DNA from: JAGVUD01 sp052033935
Lineage (GTDB): Bacteria; Armatimonadota; UBA5829; DSUL01
DNA length: 64,000 nt
Assembly: GCA_052033935.1 (NCBI GenBank)
Contig: JBPOJE010000007.1
Location: 1-64,000 of the forward strand
Reading direction: 5' to 3'
The position numbers were made by a program, and so were the translations under genes. Below the pieces are notes generated by a model. The model saw only the letters and a program-made list of their open reading frames with translations. It searched no databases and was not told where the DNA came from. Positions 17,855 through 26,582 of the stretch are shown piece by piece. Position 1 is the first letter of the stretch; each line of letters opens with the position of its first letter.

Positions 17855-18572
17855 GTGAAGTCCCTCGTTTACGTCGCCAATCAACGTGTCGAGATTCATG
17901 AGAGACCCATGCCCGAGCCCGGCCCCGGAGAAGTGCTTCTGAAGGTGTCGGCGGCCGGTGTTTGCGGCTCGGATGTTGACGGGTTTCTGGGCCGAAGCCA
18001 CAAGCGCATTCCCCCGTTTGTAATGGGGCACGAGTTTTCAGGAACGCTCGTACAGGATACGGACGACGGGGACCTGAAGGCCGGTCAGCGGGTATCCGTG
18101 CTGCCGCTTCGGGGCTGCGGAGCGTGCGGCTATTGCACGTCCGGACGCACGAACGTGTGCCTCGGCCGCGTTCTTATCGGGATGGACGTCCCCGTCTTGC
18201 GTCCCGGCCCGATACGGCGTCGCGGATTGAGGAAGCCATGGGCAAGGCGCCGCTGATCGTTGACTGTATCGGACGCGGGGAGACCCGGGCGCTCGGTATC
18301 TAGGCGGCTGCGCCCGGTGCTCTGATCATCTGGATCGGACAGTACGACGGCGAGATGGCGGGCGAAGCGCGCGACATCACAACAAAAGAGCTGACAATCA
18401 AGGGACCATACGGCTACACCGAGGACGATTTCGAGCGGTCTCTGATGATGATCGGCGATGAGCCGGAAACGTTCCGGCGTCTGGTGACGCTGGAGCCTTT
18501 GGCAATAGGCCAGCAGGTATTCGAGATGCTAGTTTCGAACCCGGGGGCCACCGTCAAGGTGGCGCTCGTTCC
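17855..18572 (+). pseudogene. Decayed zinc alcohol dehydrogenase (MDR family)
   Basis: The N-terminal half reads as a normal MDR enzyme from GTG 17855: GVCGSDVDGFLG (catalytic zinc Cys), GHEFSG, and CGACGYCTSGRTNVC (structural zinc cysteines). After about residue 110 the frame is lost. A second frame then gives EEAMGKAPLIVDCIGR, is cut by TAG at 18301-18303, and continues AAAPGALIIWIGQYDGE to KVALVP near 18570. Much of the nucleotide-binding domain is missing. Deletion, frame change and in-frame stop together make this a true pseudogene rather than one read error. Confidence 0.82.
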
Positions 18573-18676
18573 GTGGAAGCGATTTGCGAGGAGGGTCGGG
18601 CAGTGTCAGGGCAGAATCGCCCTTCGGTTGGTGGCGGACCGCCGCCACAATACTGGGAGAAGGATCAATCACCTCG

Positions 18677-19210
18677 ATGCACAAAGGCTTCATTCTCTGG
18701 TTTACGGGACTCTCAGGCGCGGGCAAATCCACGCTTGGCGAAATGCTCGTGGACGAGTTCCGCTCGCGCGGATACCACGTTGAGCTTCTCGATGGCGACG
18801 TCGTGCGCGCGAATTTGTCGAAGGGGCTGGGCTTCAGCAAGGACGACCGTGATATCAACATCCGGCGAATCGGCTTTGTCGCCAATCTCCTCGCCCGAAA
18901 CGGCGTCATCGCCATTACAGCGGCCATATCACCCTACCGCGAGATCAGAGACGAGATACGCAATGGAGCGGATGCTCCGTTCGTTGAAGCATTCGTCTCC
19001 TGTCCGATTGAAGTGCTCGTCGAGCGCGACACGAAGGGGCTGTACAAAAAAGCCATTGCCGGGGAGATCAAGAACTTTACCGGGATTTCCGATCCCTACG
19101 AGCCGCCTGTCAATCCCGAGATTGTGCTTGACACCGCGACGGAGAGCGCGGAGGAGTCGCGAGCGAGGATACTCGCCTTCCTTTCCGAGCAGTCTCTTAT
19201 CGGCGGCTGA
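18677..19210 (+). CDS. cysC: Adenylylsulfate (APS) kinase
   Basis: A 177-aa cytosolic kinase that phosphorylates adenosine 5'-phosphosulfate to PAPS. The P-loop is GLSGAGKST (residues 11-19). LLDGDVVRANLSKGLGFSKD and DRDINIRRIGFVANLL follow, as in CysC. FTGISDPYEPP near the C-terminus is also diagnostic. The start is ATG 18677 with GGAGAAGGA about 12 nt upstream. No sulfate adenylyltransferase gene is in the window, so the pathway partner lies elsewhere. PAPS could serve sulfate assimilation or sulfated polysaccharides; this is open. Confidence 0.93.
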   Translation: MHKGFILWFTGLSGAGKSTLGEMLVDEFRSRGYHVELLDGDVVRANLSKGLGFSKDDRDINIRRIGFVANLLARNGVIAITAAISPYREIRDEIRNGADAPFVEAFVSCPIEVLVERDTKGLYKKAIAGEIKNFTGISDPYEPPVNPEIVLDTATESAEESRARILAFLSEQSLIGG

Positions 19211-19292
19211 CAGAACTCAGGAGAGAAAAGCCCGGCGATTCTCCGGGGACTTGAGTCCGCGTCTTCGGGACGGCTGTCTCTGCGGAAAGTTT

Positions 19293-19316
19293 GGGGCGTG
19301 AACCATTTCACGCCCC
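19293..19316. terminator. Hairpin between convergent cysC and fusion gene
   Basis: A perfect 10-bp stem (GGGGCGTGAA with TTCACGCCCC) and a 4-nt CCAT loop lie in the 151-bp gap between two convergent genes. There is no long U tract on either strand. It probably acts as a bidirectional terminator or RNA 3'-end stabiliser. Confidence 0.6.
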
Positions 19317-19361
19317 ATCATCTCATCCCTTTCGCGCAGGGCCAGCCCTCATCGGGCGTGT

Positions 19362-21947
19362 CTAGTCCAACTGCTGGCCGCCGGTGACGTTGATCGCCTG
19401 ACCGGTCATATAGCTCGCTTCATCGCTCGCAAGGAATACGGCGGCGTTCGCTATGTCGTCATAGTTGCAGCCGCGGCCAAGCGGCACCTGGCCTTCGTAC
19501 TTGCGGCGAACCTCTTCTTTCGAAATCCCCTGCGTTATCGAGTACTGGTCGTACAGGCTGTCCTGCCAGAGCGGGGAATCGAGAAGATTGCCGGGGCAGA
19601 TTGCGTTCACCCGCACCCCGAACTGCGCAAGCTCCAGCGCCAAGCTCTGGGTGAGCCCAATGCCGCCGAACTTGCTTGCAGCGTAAGCGCTGTTCCGGAA
19701 ACTGCCCTTCTTGCCCGACTTCGAATTGATCTGCAGAATGACGCCGGAGCGCTGCTTCTGCATCTGCTTTGCGGCGGCCTTTGCGACAACGAAGTAGCCG
19801 AGGAGATTCACTTCCATCACCTTGCGCCACTTCGCTACATCGAAATCCTCCACCGCGCCCGCGATAAGGATACCGGCATTCGACACCACGATGTCGAGCG
19901 CGCCGAACTTTACGGCCGTCTCCAGGACAGCGCGCTCTATCTGCTGCTCGTTGGTCACATCCGCTTGAAACGCTATCGTGGACGATCCCGTCTCCGCCTG
20001 AATGCTGTGTGCCGCCGCGCTCACGCCGTCAAGATTCAGGTCAACCAGCGCGACGTTGGCACCCTCTTCGGCAAGCCGCCGCGCGAGCGCCTCGCCCAGT
20101 CCCTGAGCCGCCCCCGTCACGAGAGCTGTCTTGCCTTCCAGACGCCGCATTCCGCGGCTGGCAGTTTCGGGCGTGTCCAGGGAAGCCCCCGAGCGTTGAA
20201 GCATAACGCGGAAGAACTCCTCTTCTGCCTCAGCCGTCCAGAACATCCCATCCTTCAGCTTCGCATGCACTGTCGGCAGGACGTCATGCAGATCGGGGAG
20301 GGCGGTGAGAGGGAAATCCACGAATTGCGGGAAGATGACCGTCTTTCCGGGATAGAGCCCGTTCTTGACAGCCGCAATCCCCTCGCGCATAGCGTTCATT
20401 CCGCCTATTGCGGCAGCGGAGTTGGCGGTGCTCAGCTTGCCTTCCTCGGATAGGTGCAGCGTGTCCTCGAGGTCGGACAGACGCGACCCGCTCGACCCGA
20501 TGTAACGCACATGCCTGCGGAACGAGTCGGACAGCGGAAGAAGCGCCTTAGTGCCGCGAGGAACTCCCGCGAAGATGTTCATAACGCCGTAGTCAGCCAC
20601 ATGCCGCGCCGCATCGGCGATAAGCGCCGCAACGGGTACGAGCGTAACGACGTCGTCGAACCCGGTGCCCTCGGTAAATTCGGCGATCAAACTGTCCATC
20701 TCTGCAGGCTGCAGCTTCGTTGGGTTCACGAAGTGGATATCTATGTTCTTGCTGGCCGCGGTACGCTCGACGCACAGACGGAGCATCTCCATGCGCGAAT
20801 CATCCACGTCCGTGCACAGGATCTTCGCGGGGGCTTCATCTAGCTCAACGGCTCTCTGGACGTGCATCTGCCCCATTGGGCCAGCCGCTCCGATGAACCA
20901 CGCTGTTCCGCCCGCCAGAAGCTCCGATCTGCGCGACTGTTGATACCCGAGAGTAATGTCCGGGCCGGCCGAACCGATAAGCGATAGATTGTCGTAGTGT
21001 ATCCGCCCGATGTCTATCTCGACGTTCTCACCGATATCATCGGAGGCCACGATGTTGATGGCGCCCGCCCTGCCGAGCATACGAGCCAAGTCGCGCGCTT
21101 CCTCCGCGCTCGGTGTCCCGAGCACGATAATGTCGTCGAAGCCGTCGCCGCCGGTCAGATCGTCAAGCAGCAGGCGGAACTCCTTTGCCGGGACGCCGTC
21201 CCTGACCTGCAGGTCAAGGCCCAGATCCTGCGCCGCGTCGCTTAGAGACTCGAAGAGCTTGCCTTTCACATTGGTCGTGACGATGCGCGACGGACATGCC
21301 CCGGGACTCAGAGCCTGCGCCAGCGTGAGGGTGTCGGTGGCGGTGGCGGTGTTGTAGAACCACGCCACTCCGCCAGGCTTGAGGCCCTTGCGCTGCTCGA
21401 TGCGGTAGGCGGCGACAACGCATGCCCACGGCTCGGCAAGCGCCGCCTGAACGTAGCCTGTCTCATCGTGCATCGGGAGCAGGTAGCTCCCCTCGTCGCC
21501 GTTCAGCACCTCGGGGCCGACGATGCCGTACTGCTGCATCCCGCCCGGAAGCACGTATCCGTACGCCATGCTGACGCCGTTCTTGAAAACGTCCGCCTGA
21601 ACGATGAATCTTTCGCCTTTGCGGTACTGGCCGGTGAGATTGGCCCCCACCTTCACGACTGTAACCGCAACTTCGTGCCCGGGGATGACCGGATCCTTGA
21701 CCAGATCGCGTCCGGTGATGCGCGGGTGCTCGGGACCCTGGTTCGTGAGCTTCACGTCGCTGAAGCAGATGCCGACCGCGTCGGTACGGAGCAGAAGGTC
21801 ATCCGGCCCTGGCTCGGGTAGGGGCTTCGAAACCGGCAGCCCATCTTTCCCGAAGTTCTCGAGCCCGGCCCCGTACATCTCCCAGACCAAGTTCTCCGCC
21901 GGAAGCGGAAGCTGCGCGTTCTTGTAAGTACTGAAAACGTCAGACAT
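19362..21947 (-). CDS. MDR alcohol dehydrogenase-SDR fusion (861 aa)
   Basis: Residues 1-180 form an MDR (GroES-like) domain with catalytic-zinc candidates C61 and H91-E92 but no structural-zinc cysteine loop. Two Rossmann-like units follow. The first, about 190-335, starts GGVAWFYNTATATDT and lacks the glycine motif. The second, about 346-490, starts GGTAWFIGAAGPMGQMHVQ and keeps it. The two also match at GFDDIIVLGTP and GFDDVVTLVPV, which indicates internal duplication. Residues 601-861 are a complete SDR with GAAQGLG (612-618), Ser near 744, Y755 and K759, ending like sorbitol-6-phosphate dehydrogenases (TGQAINVTGGQ). The MDR half resembles sorbose-1-phosphate reductase-type enzymes. With the aldolase upstream, a polyol or ketose-phosphate pathway is likely; the substrate is unknown. 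Confidence 0.75.
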   Translation of the reverse strand: MSDVFSTYKNAQLPLPAENLVWEMYGAGLENFGKDGLPVSKPLPEPGPDDLLLRTDAVGICFSDVKLTNQGPEHPRITGRDLVKDPVIPGHEVAVTVVKVGANLTGQYRKGERFIVQADVFKNGVSMAYGYVLPGGMQQYGIVGPEVLNGDEGSYLLPMHDETGYVQAALAEPWACVVAAYRIEQRKGLKPGGVAWFYNTATATDTLTLAQALSPGACPSRIVTTNVKGKLFESLSDAAQDLGLDLQVRDGVPAKEFRLLLDDLTGGDGFDDIIVLGTPSAEEARDLARMLGRAGAINIVASDDIGENVEIDIGRIHYDNLSLIGSAGPDITLGYQQSRRSELLAGGTAWFIGAAGPMGQMHVQRAVELDEAPAKILCTDVDDSRMEMLRLCVERTAASKNIDIHFVNPTKLQPAEMDSLIAEFTEGTGFDDVVTLVPVAALIADAARHVADYGVMNIFAGVPRGTKALLPLSDSFRRHVRYIGSSGSRLSDLEDTLHLSEEGKLSTANSAAAIGGMNAMREGIAAVKNGLYPGKTVIFPQFVDFPLTALPDLHDVLPTVHAKLKDGMFWTAEAEEEFFRVMLQRSGASLDTPETASRGMRRLEGKTALVTGAAQGLGEALARRLAEEGANVALVDLNLDGVSAAAHSIQAETGSSTIAFQADVTNEQQIERAVLETAVKFGALDIVVSNAGILIAGAVEDFDVAKWRKVMEVNLLGYFVVAKAAAKQMQKQRSGVILQINSKSGKKGSFRNSAYAASKFGGIGLTQSLALELAQFGVRVNAICPGNLLDSPLWQDSLYDQYSITQGISKEEVRRKYEGQVPLGRGCNYDDIANAAVFLASDEASYMTGQAINVTGGQQLD

Positions 21948-21969
21948 GGCTACTCCTGAATGTTCTCCT

Positions 21970-22737
21970 TTACGCCTCTCCTCGAATCTGCTTCATGCGG
22001 TACAACTCGTCGGGGCGAGAGTGTATCCGCAGCACATTCTGCTCAGATAGAAAGTGCGGGCCGCCGAAGGCCTGCGTGCCTGCCAGCACCCGCGCCGCCT
22101 TAACAGACATTGCCGTGATGCTCAAAACATCAGTTGGCGATGATCCCAGCGCGATCATTCCGTGGTTCTGCATCAGCACCACCCGAGGCGGCACCCCAAC
22201 GCCATCCACGAACTCCCGAACGCGCTGATGGAGTTCGCGCGCGAGCGGAAGTCCGGGATCTACATACTCGACAACCACAGGTGCAATGCCGCACGATACG
22301 ATCTCATCCGGGAACATGCGGCCTGAAACTGCTTCGCGCCAGTTGACCGAGCACAGAATCGAGTTGACCGCGGTCGGATGCGTGTGACCCACGTAGTTGA
22401 CGCCGGGAAGCGAGAGCAGCGAAGCGTGAAGCACCGTCTCCACGCTCGGGCGCAAGGGGCTGGATGAATCAACCCGCGCCGCTTCGAGCGCTCTCTTGAC
22501 GTCCTCGTCTCCGGCGTCCTCGTGGCCGAGAAGTGCAAGCACGCCCTCGAAGCTAACCTCCACGAATTGCCCCGCGTGTATGCCGCACAGGGAAGTCCCG
22601 CTTGCCTTCACGGCAAATGTGTCCTCGCCCAGGCGGGCTGAAGTGTTGCCTTCGCCCAGAATCACAAAATCGTTTTGGGGGTCACCCAGCTCGTTCGACA
22701 TCGAAACCAGGCTGGCAAGTATGTCGTTCCGGTCCAT
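21970..22737 (-). CDS. Class II aldolase/adducin family protein
   Basis: A 255-aa zinc-dependent aldolase/epimerase-fold protein related to L-fuculose-phosphate and rhamnulose-phosphate aldolases and ribulose-phosphate epimerases. Metal-binding histidines are visible in YVGHTHPTAVNSILCS (about residues 136-151), with a further His in MQNHGMIALG. The substrate-side motif GEGNTSARLGEDTFAVKASG is near residues 28-47. Start ATG 22737 has GGAGGAG just upstream. It lies 22 bp upstream of the MDR-SDR fusion gene, so both should act in one sugar-phosphate pathway. The cleaved sugar cannot be named. Confidence 0.82.
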   Translation of the reverse strand: MDRNDILASLVSMSNELGDPQNDFVILGEGNTSARLGEDTFAVKASGTSLCGIHAGQFVEVSFEGVLALLGHEDAGDEDVKRALEAARVDSSSPLRPSVETVLHASLLSLPGVNYVGHTHPTAVNSILCSVNWREAVSGRMFPDEIVSCGIAPVVVEYVDPGLPLARELHQRVREFVDGVGVPPRVVLMQNHGMIALGSSPTDVLSITAMSVKAARVLAGTQAFGGPHFLSEQNVLRIHSRPDELYRMKQIRGEA

Positions 22738-22813
22738 AAACTCCTCCTGTCAGTTGTGCGCGGGCGGCCCCGCGGCTAAGGTCAGCAGCCGGAATGCGCC
22801 GGCAGTGCGCTGG

Positions 22814-23215
22814 TCAGAAACCCTCGGGAACCGGCCCGAGCCAGTTGGCCCAGATCTTCCAGCCTTGATCCGTTCTTGCAAAGAAGTCCACCCATTCGGT
22901 CGTACCCGTGCGCCCGTCCGGCTTCGTGACCACGGCCTCGGTACGGGCCAGCGCAGCGTTCTTGCCAAGCGCCTCGACCACGATAGACTTCGTTACCGTG
23001 GTGAAGTCCTCGTTTGCGTGTTCGGCAACGCTGTTCGTGAAGTCCTCTTCATTCATAATGTACACGCCAGCGCGGCTGCCCAAGTCTATGCAGTCAACCA
23101 TCGGGAGCACTGTGAGTGCCTGCGCGGCCGCGGCATCGGCCTTGCGAAATGCGGCAGTGTAGGCCGCCGCGATGCGCTCGATCTCGGCTATATCTTCAGG
23201 GTTTAGTTTACTCAT
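22814..23215 (-). CDS. NTF2/SnoaL-like small protein
   Basis: A 133-aa protein with an NTF2-like cone fold pattern: helix IERIAAAYTAAFRKADAAAA, then strands ending in a WVDFFARTDQGWKIWANW C-terminal hairpin. Such proteins are small-ligand enzymes or binding proteins of many kinds. The ATG at 23215 overlaps the end of the nucleotidyltransferase gene by 4 bp. A 76-bp gap follows before the aldolase, with no obvious hairpin, so it is probably in the same transcript. Function unknown. Confidence 0.65.
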   Translation of the reverse strand: MSKLNPEDIAEIERIAAAYTAAFRKADAAAAQALTVLPMVDCIDLGSRAGVYIMNEEDFTNSVAEHANEDFTTVTKSIVVEALGKNAALARTEAVVTKPDGRTGTTEWVDFFARTDQGWKIWANWLGPVPEGF

Positions 23216-23985
23216 TTCCGCTCAGGCCGCGGCGAGCGCGGCCTCTCCATAAGAATGCGCGAAGCCTGTTCCAGTTGTACGGGAGTGTTCACGCCTGCGA
23301 GTTCGTCCGGCTCGCACGGGGCTGAACTCACGGTCAGGCGCTGCGCCACCGCCCGCTCGATGACTTCCGTAAGTACGAACTCGCGCCCGGCGGCGGCCGG
23401 GCGCTGGATGTTGTTCCACAGCCATGCGGCGTTGAAAGCGTAGAGCCCGCCGTTCACTTCGCGTATAGCCTTCTCCTGCGCGTTTGCTACCGACTCCTCG
23501 GCGATACTTACAATGTTGCCCGCGCTGTCTCGCACAATACGTCCGTAACCGGAGGGGTCGCTCAGGTGCGCCGTGACAAGTGTAACAGCGGCAGCGGATT
23601 CAAGGTGTGCTTTCATGACCCGGTGAACCGTGTCAACACGGAAAAGCGGGCTGTCTCCGCAGGCGACAAGCACGTGAGGCGATCCGGTCAGGAGCGGCCG
23701 CGCTGCCGCCGCTGCATCGCCTGTGCCCGTGGGACGGTCCTGCACGGCGTAGAGCACGCTGTCACCGAGCAGTTCTCTCACCGGGCTGCTGCCCGCCGGG
23801 ACGACCACGCAAACAGGAGCGGCTCCGGCTTCACGCAGAGTCCACACCACCCTGCTCACCATTGGTATGCCGCCCACCTTGAGCATGACCTTCGGAATGT
23901 CGGCGCCCATGCGGCTGCCGCGGCCGGCGGCAAGCACGATGCCGCCGAAGTCCGCTCCAATATCCTCTGGGCTTCCATTCCGCAC
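23212..23985 (-). CDS. GlmU-like/MobA-like nucleotidyltransferase
   Basis: A 257-aa NTP-transferase-fold protein resembling the pyrophosphorylase domain of GlmU. The N-terminal signature is GIVLAAGRGSRMGADIPKVM (about 14-33), with DRPTGTGDAAAAA near 83-95, CGDSPL near 110-115 and EVNGGLYAFN near 177-186. The left-handed beta-helix acyltransferase domain of GlmU is absent. It should make a nucleotide-activated sugar or polyol. GTG 23985 is the best start. It opens the minus-strand operon leading to the aldolase and fusion dehydrogenase. The nucleotide and sugar are not determined. Confidence 0.78.
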   Translation of the reverse strand: MRNGSPEDIGADFGGIVLAAGRGSRMGADIPKVMLKVGGIPMVSRVVWTLREAGAAPVCVVVPAGSSPVRELLGDSVLYAVQDRPTGTGDAAAAARPLLTGSPHVLVACGDSPLFRVDTVHRVMKAHLESAAAVTLVTAHLSDPSGYGRIVRDSAGNIVSIAEESVANAQEKAIREVNGGLYAFNAAWLWNNIQRPAAAGREFVLTEVIERAVAQRLTVSSAPCEPDELAGVNTPVQLEQASRILMERPRSPRPERK

Positions 23986-24034
23986 AAAGACGATTATGGC
24001 GAATCCGGCACCTGCTGGCCAACCCGTTTCACCT

Positions 24035-24064
24035 TAGACACGTTTGGAGCGTGTGGGATATACT
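24035..24064 (+). promoter_or_regulatory. Promoter of the metY-metX-metW operon
   Basis: TAGACA (24035-24040) and TATACT (24059-24064) are 18 bp apart. The leader to the TTG start is about 46 nt and contains a weak CCCGG/CCGGG hairpin. No SAM or SAH riboswitch pattern is evident in it. Confidence 0.6.
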
Positions 24065-24116
24065 TACAGTCAGTAGTCCCCGGGAACCGTCCGGGAGATT
24101 GCGGAGGAGTGTCAGC

Positions 24117-25403
24117 TTGGCAGACTACCGTTTCGATACTCTGGCTTTGCACGCGGGGCAGCACGCCGATGCTGCCACGAAGTCGCGAGCCGTTCCGATA
24201 TACCAGACTTCCTCGTATGTTTTCGACAGCGCGGAGCATGCGCGCAAGTTGTTTTCGCTGGAGGAGCCCGGCAACATCTACACGCGCCTCACGAACCCGA
24301 CCTCGGATGTGCTTGAGCAGCGTGTGGCGGCGCTCGAGGGCGGCGTCGGCGCTCTTGTCACGTCAAGCGGCCAGGCGGCCATCACGCTGGCGATTCTGAA
24401 CATAGCTTCGGCCGGTGACGAGGTCGTCTCGTCCAATAGCCTGTACGGCGGCACCTACAACCTGCTTCACCACACCTTCCGGAAGCTAGGCGTCCAGGTC
24501 AAGTTCGTTGACGCGTCAGACTGCGAAAGCTTCCGGCGCGCCATCACCACCCAAACCCGGTGCCTCTACGTGGAGACCATCGGCAATCCCCGGCTGGATG
24601 TGCCGGATTTCGAGCAGCTTGCGGCGATTGCGCACGGTGCGGGCATCCCGCTAATCGTGGACAACACGCTGGCATCTCCCGCGCTCTGCCGCCCGATTGA
24701 ATGGGGCGCGGACATCGTTGTTCATTCCCTCACGAAGTTCATCGGTGGGCACGGCACATCAATCGGTGGCATCATCGTTGACTCCGGCAAGTTCGACTGG
24801 GAGGCTAGCGGGTTGTTCCCCTGCCTCTCGGAGCCCGACCCGAGCTATCATGGGCTGGTCTATACACAGTCCGCTGGCGCGATGGCGTACATCAGCAAGG
24901 CGAGGGTGCAGTTGATGAGAGACCTCGGGAGCTGCCTCTCACCGTTCAACGCATTTCTGTTGCTGCAGGGAGCTGAAACGCTTCCCCTGAGGATGGGGCG
25001 CCACAGCCAGAATGCCGATTCAGTGGCGAAGTGGCTTGCCGGGAATCCGAATGTTGCCTGGGTCAGCTACCCCACCCTGCCGGACCATCCGTCACACCAG
25101 CTCGCGAAAAAGTACCTTGCGAATGGCAGCGGCGCGATCCTGGGTTTCGGCATCAAGGGCGGAATGTCCGCGGGGGTGAAGTTCATCGAGGCCTGCAAGT
25201 TGCTCTCGCATCTCGCAAACGTGGGAGACGCAAAGAGCCTTGTCATACACCCCGCCAGCACGACCCACCAGCAGTTGTCCGCGGAGGAGCGGGCGGCTGC
25301 CGGGGTCACGGACGACTTCATCCGCCTCTCGGTCGGCATTGAAGATGTCCGTGACATCATCGCGGACATCGAGCAGGCTCTGGAGGCCGCGAAGGGCAGC
25401 TAG
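24117..25403 (+). CDS. metY: O-acetylhomoserine sulfhydrylase
   Basis: A 428-aa PLP enzyme of the Cys/Met metabolism family that makes homocysteine from O-acetylhomoserine and sulfide. The N-terminus FDTLALHAGQHADAATKSRA and the segment YQTSSYVFDSAEHA are typical of MetY. The PLP lysine lies in VVHSLTKFIGGHGTSIGG. The C-terminus LVIHPASTTHQQLS is also diagnostic. The start is TTG 24117, preceded by GCGGAGGAG. It is followed by metX 30 bp downstream, which provides the acetylated substrate, so direct sulfhydrylation is encoded in one operon. Confidence 0.93.
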   Translation: MADYRFDTLALHAGQHADAATKSRAVPIYQTSSYVFDSAEHARKLFSLEEPGNIYTRLTNPTSDVLEQRVAALEGGVGALVTSSGQAAITLAILNIASAGDEVVSSNSLYGGTYNLLHHTFRKLGVQVKFVDASDCESFRRAITTQTRCLYVETIGNPRLDVPDFEQLAAIAHGAGIPLIVDNTLASPALCRPIEWGADIVVHSLTKFIGGHGTSIGGIIVDSGKFDWEASGLFPCLSEPDPSYHGLVYTQSAGAMAYISKARVQLMRDLGSCLSPFNAFLLLQGAETLPLRMGRHSQNADSVAKWLAGNPNVAWVSYPTLPDHPSHQLAKKYLANGSGAILGFGIKGGMSAGVKFIEACKLLSHLANVGDAKSLVIHPASTTHQQLSAEERAAAGVTDDFIRLSVGIEDVRDIIADIEQALEAAKGS

Positions 25404-25433
25404 ACGCACGTCTGGCAGGCAGGCGCACTTCTG

Positions 25434-26582
25434 ATGAACAGCGTGACGGAAAAGGAGACTGAGCGCACGGGCTACGGCCTGGTCGAGGCGCAGTCCTACA
25501 CGTTTGCTGAGCCGCCGAACGAGTTCAGGCTTGCGAGCCAGGACACGCTCGGACCTATCACGCTCGTCTATGAAACCTACGGGCGCATCAACAGCGATCG
25601 CTCGAACGTCATCCTTGTTGAGCATGCCCTCACAGGCGACGCGCACGTGGCAGGACGCCACGATCCCTCAGACCCCAAGCCGGGGTGGTGGGACATGATG
25701 GTCGGTCCGGGCAAAGCTCTGGACACGGACAAGTACTTCGTTGTCTGCTCGAACTGCATCGGGGGATGCTCCGGCTCAACCGGGCCCGCTTCCATCAACC
25801 CCGCGACCGGCAGGGAGTACGGCCTCGATTTTCCTGTCATCACGATTGCCGATATGGTGGAGGCCGAGCGCCATCTGCTCGATCACCTGGGGATCGAGCA
25901 GGTTCTTTGCGCAATCGGTGGGTCCATGGGCGGCATGAGAGCCCTGCAGTTCGCGGTCAGCTATCCCGACAGGGTTCGGCTTGCCGTTCCGATAGCGACG
26001 ACCAGCCGCCTGAGCGCGCAGGGGATCGCCTTCAACGAGGTCGCGCGGCAGGCGATATTCGCCGACCGGGCGTGGAATGGCGGGCAGTATTACGGGAAGG
26101 AGAACCCGTCGAGCGGGCTTGCAATCGCACGGATGATCGGCCATATCACTTATCTCTCAGAGAACACCATGCACAGGAAGTTCGGGCGCAAGCGTGTGGA
26201 GAACGGAGAGGATGCGAACGGGCCGGACTTTGAAGTGGAGAGCTATCTGCGTTATCAGGGCGACAAGTTCGTCCGGCGCTTCGACGCGAACTCGTACCTG
26301 TACATCACGAAGGCCATGGATTACTTCGACCTAACTCAGCCGAGCGGCAATCTCACAAGAGAGCTTGCGTGCGTGAAGGCGAAGTTCCTGGTCATCTCGT
26401 TCTCGTCCGACTGGCTGTTCCCGACCTATCAATCGAAGGAGATTGTCAAAGCCCTTCGGCGGAACGGCGCCTACGTGACCTTCGCAGAGCTTCAGACAGA
26501 CTATGGCCACGATGCGTTTCTACTTGAGAGCAAGCAGCTCTCAAGCCTGATTACGAACTTCCTGACGTACGCCGTTGAGTGA
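25434..26582 (+). CDS. metX: Homoserine O-acetyltransferase
   Basis: A 382-aa alpha/beta-hydrolase-fold enzyme that transfers an acetyl group from acetyl-CoA to homoserine. The nucleophile elbow is GGSMGGMRALQF (Ser near residue 164). The family motifs LVEHALTGDAHVAG and CIGGCSGSTGPASINPATG are present, and the late Asp and His occur in FSSDWLFPT and YGHDAF. ATG 25434 is the start. The stop overlaps metW by 8 bp. Succinyl versus acetyl specificity is not directly visible, but the metY partner supports acetyl. Confidence 0.92.
   Translation: MNSVTEKETERTGYGLVEAQSYTFAEPPNEFRLASQDTLGPITLVYETYGRINSDRSNVILVEHALTGDAHVAGRHDPSDPKPGWWDMMVGPGKALDTDKYFVVCSNCIGGCSGSTGPASINPATGREYGLDFPVITIADMVEAERHLLDHLGIEQVLCAIGGSMGGMRALQFAVSYPDRVRLAVPIATTSRLSAQGIAFNEVARQAIFADRAWNGGQYYGKENPSSGLAIARMIGHITYLSENTMHRKFGRKRVENGEDANGPDFEVESYLRYQGDKFVRRFDANSYLYITKAMDYFDLTQPSGNLTRELACVKAKFLVISFSSDWLFPTYQSKEIVKALRRNGAYVTFAELQTDYGHDAFLLESKQLSSLITNFLTYAVE

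Noticed and set aside
24065..24116. SAM-sensing riboswitch before metY
   Set aside because: The leader is about 46 nt with one weak hairpin, too short for SAM-I and without a recognisable SAM-II or SAH motif.
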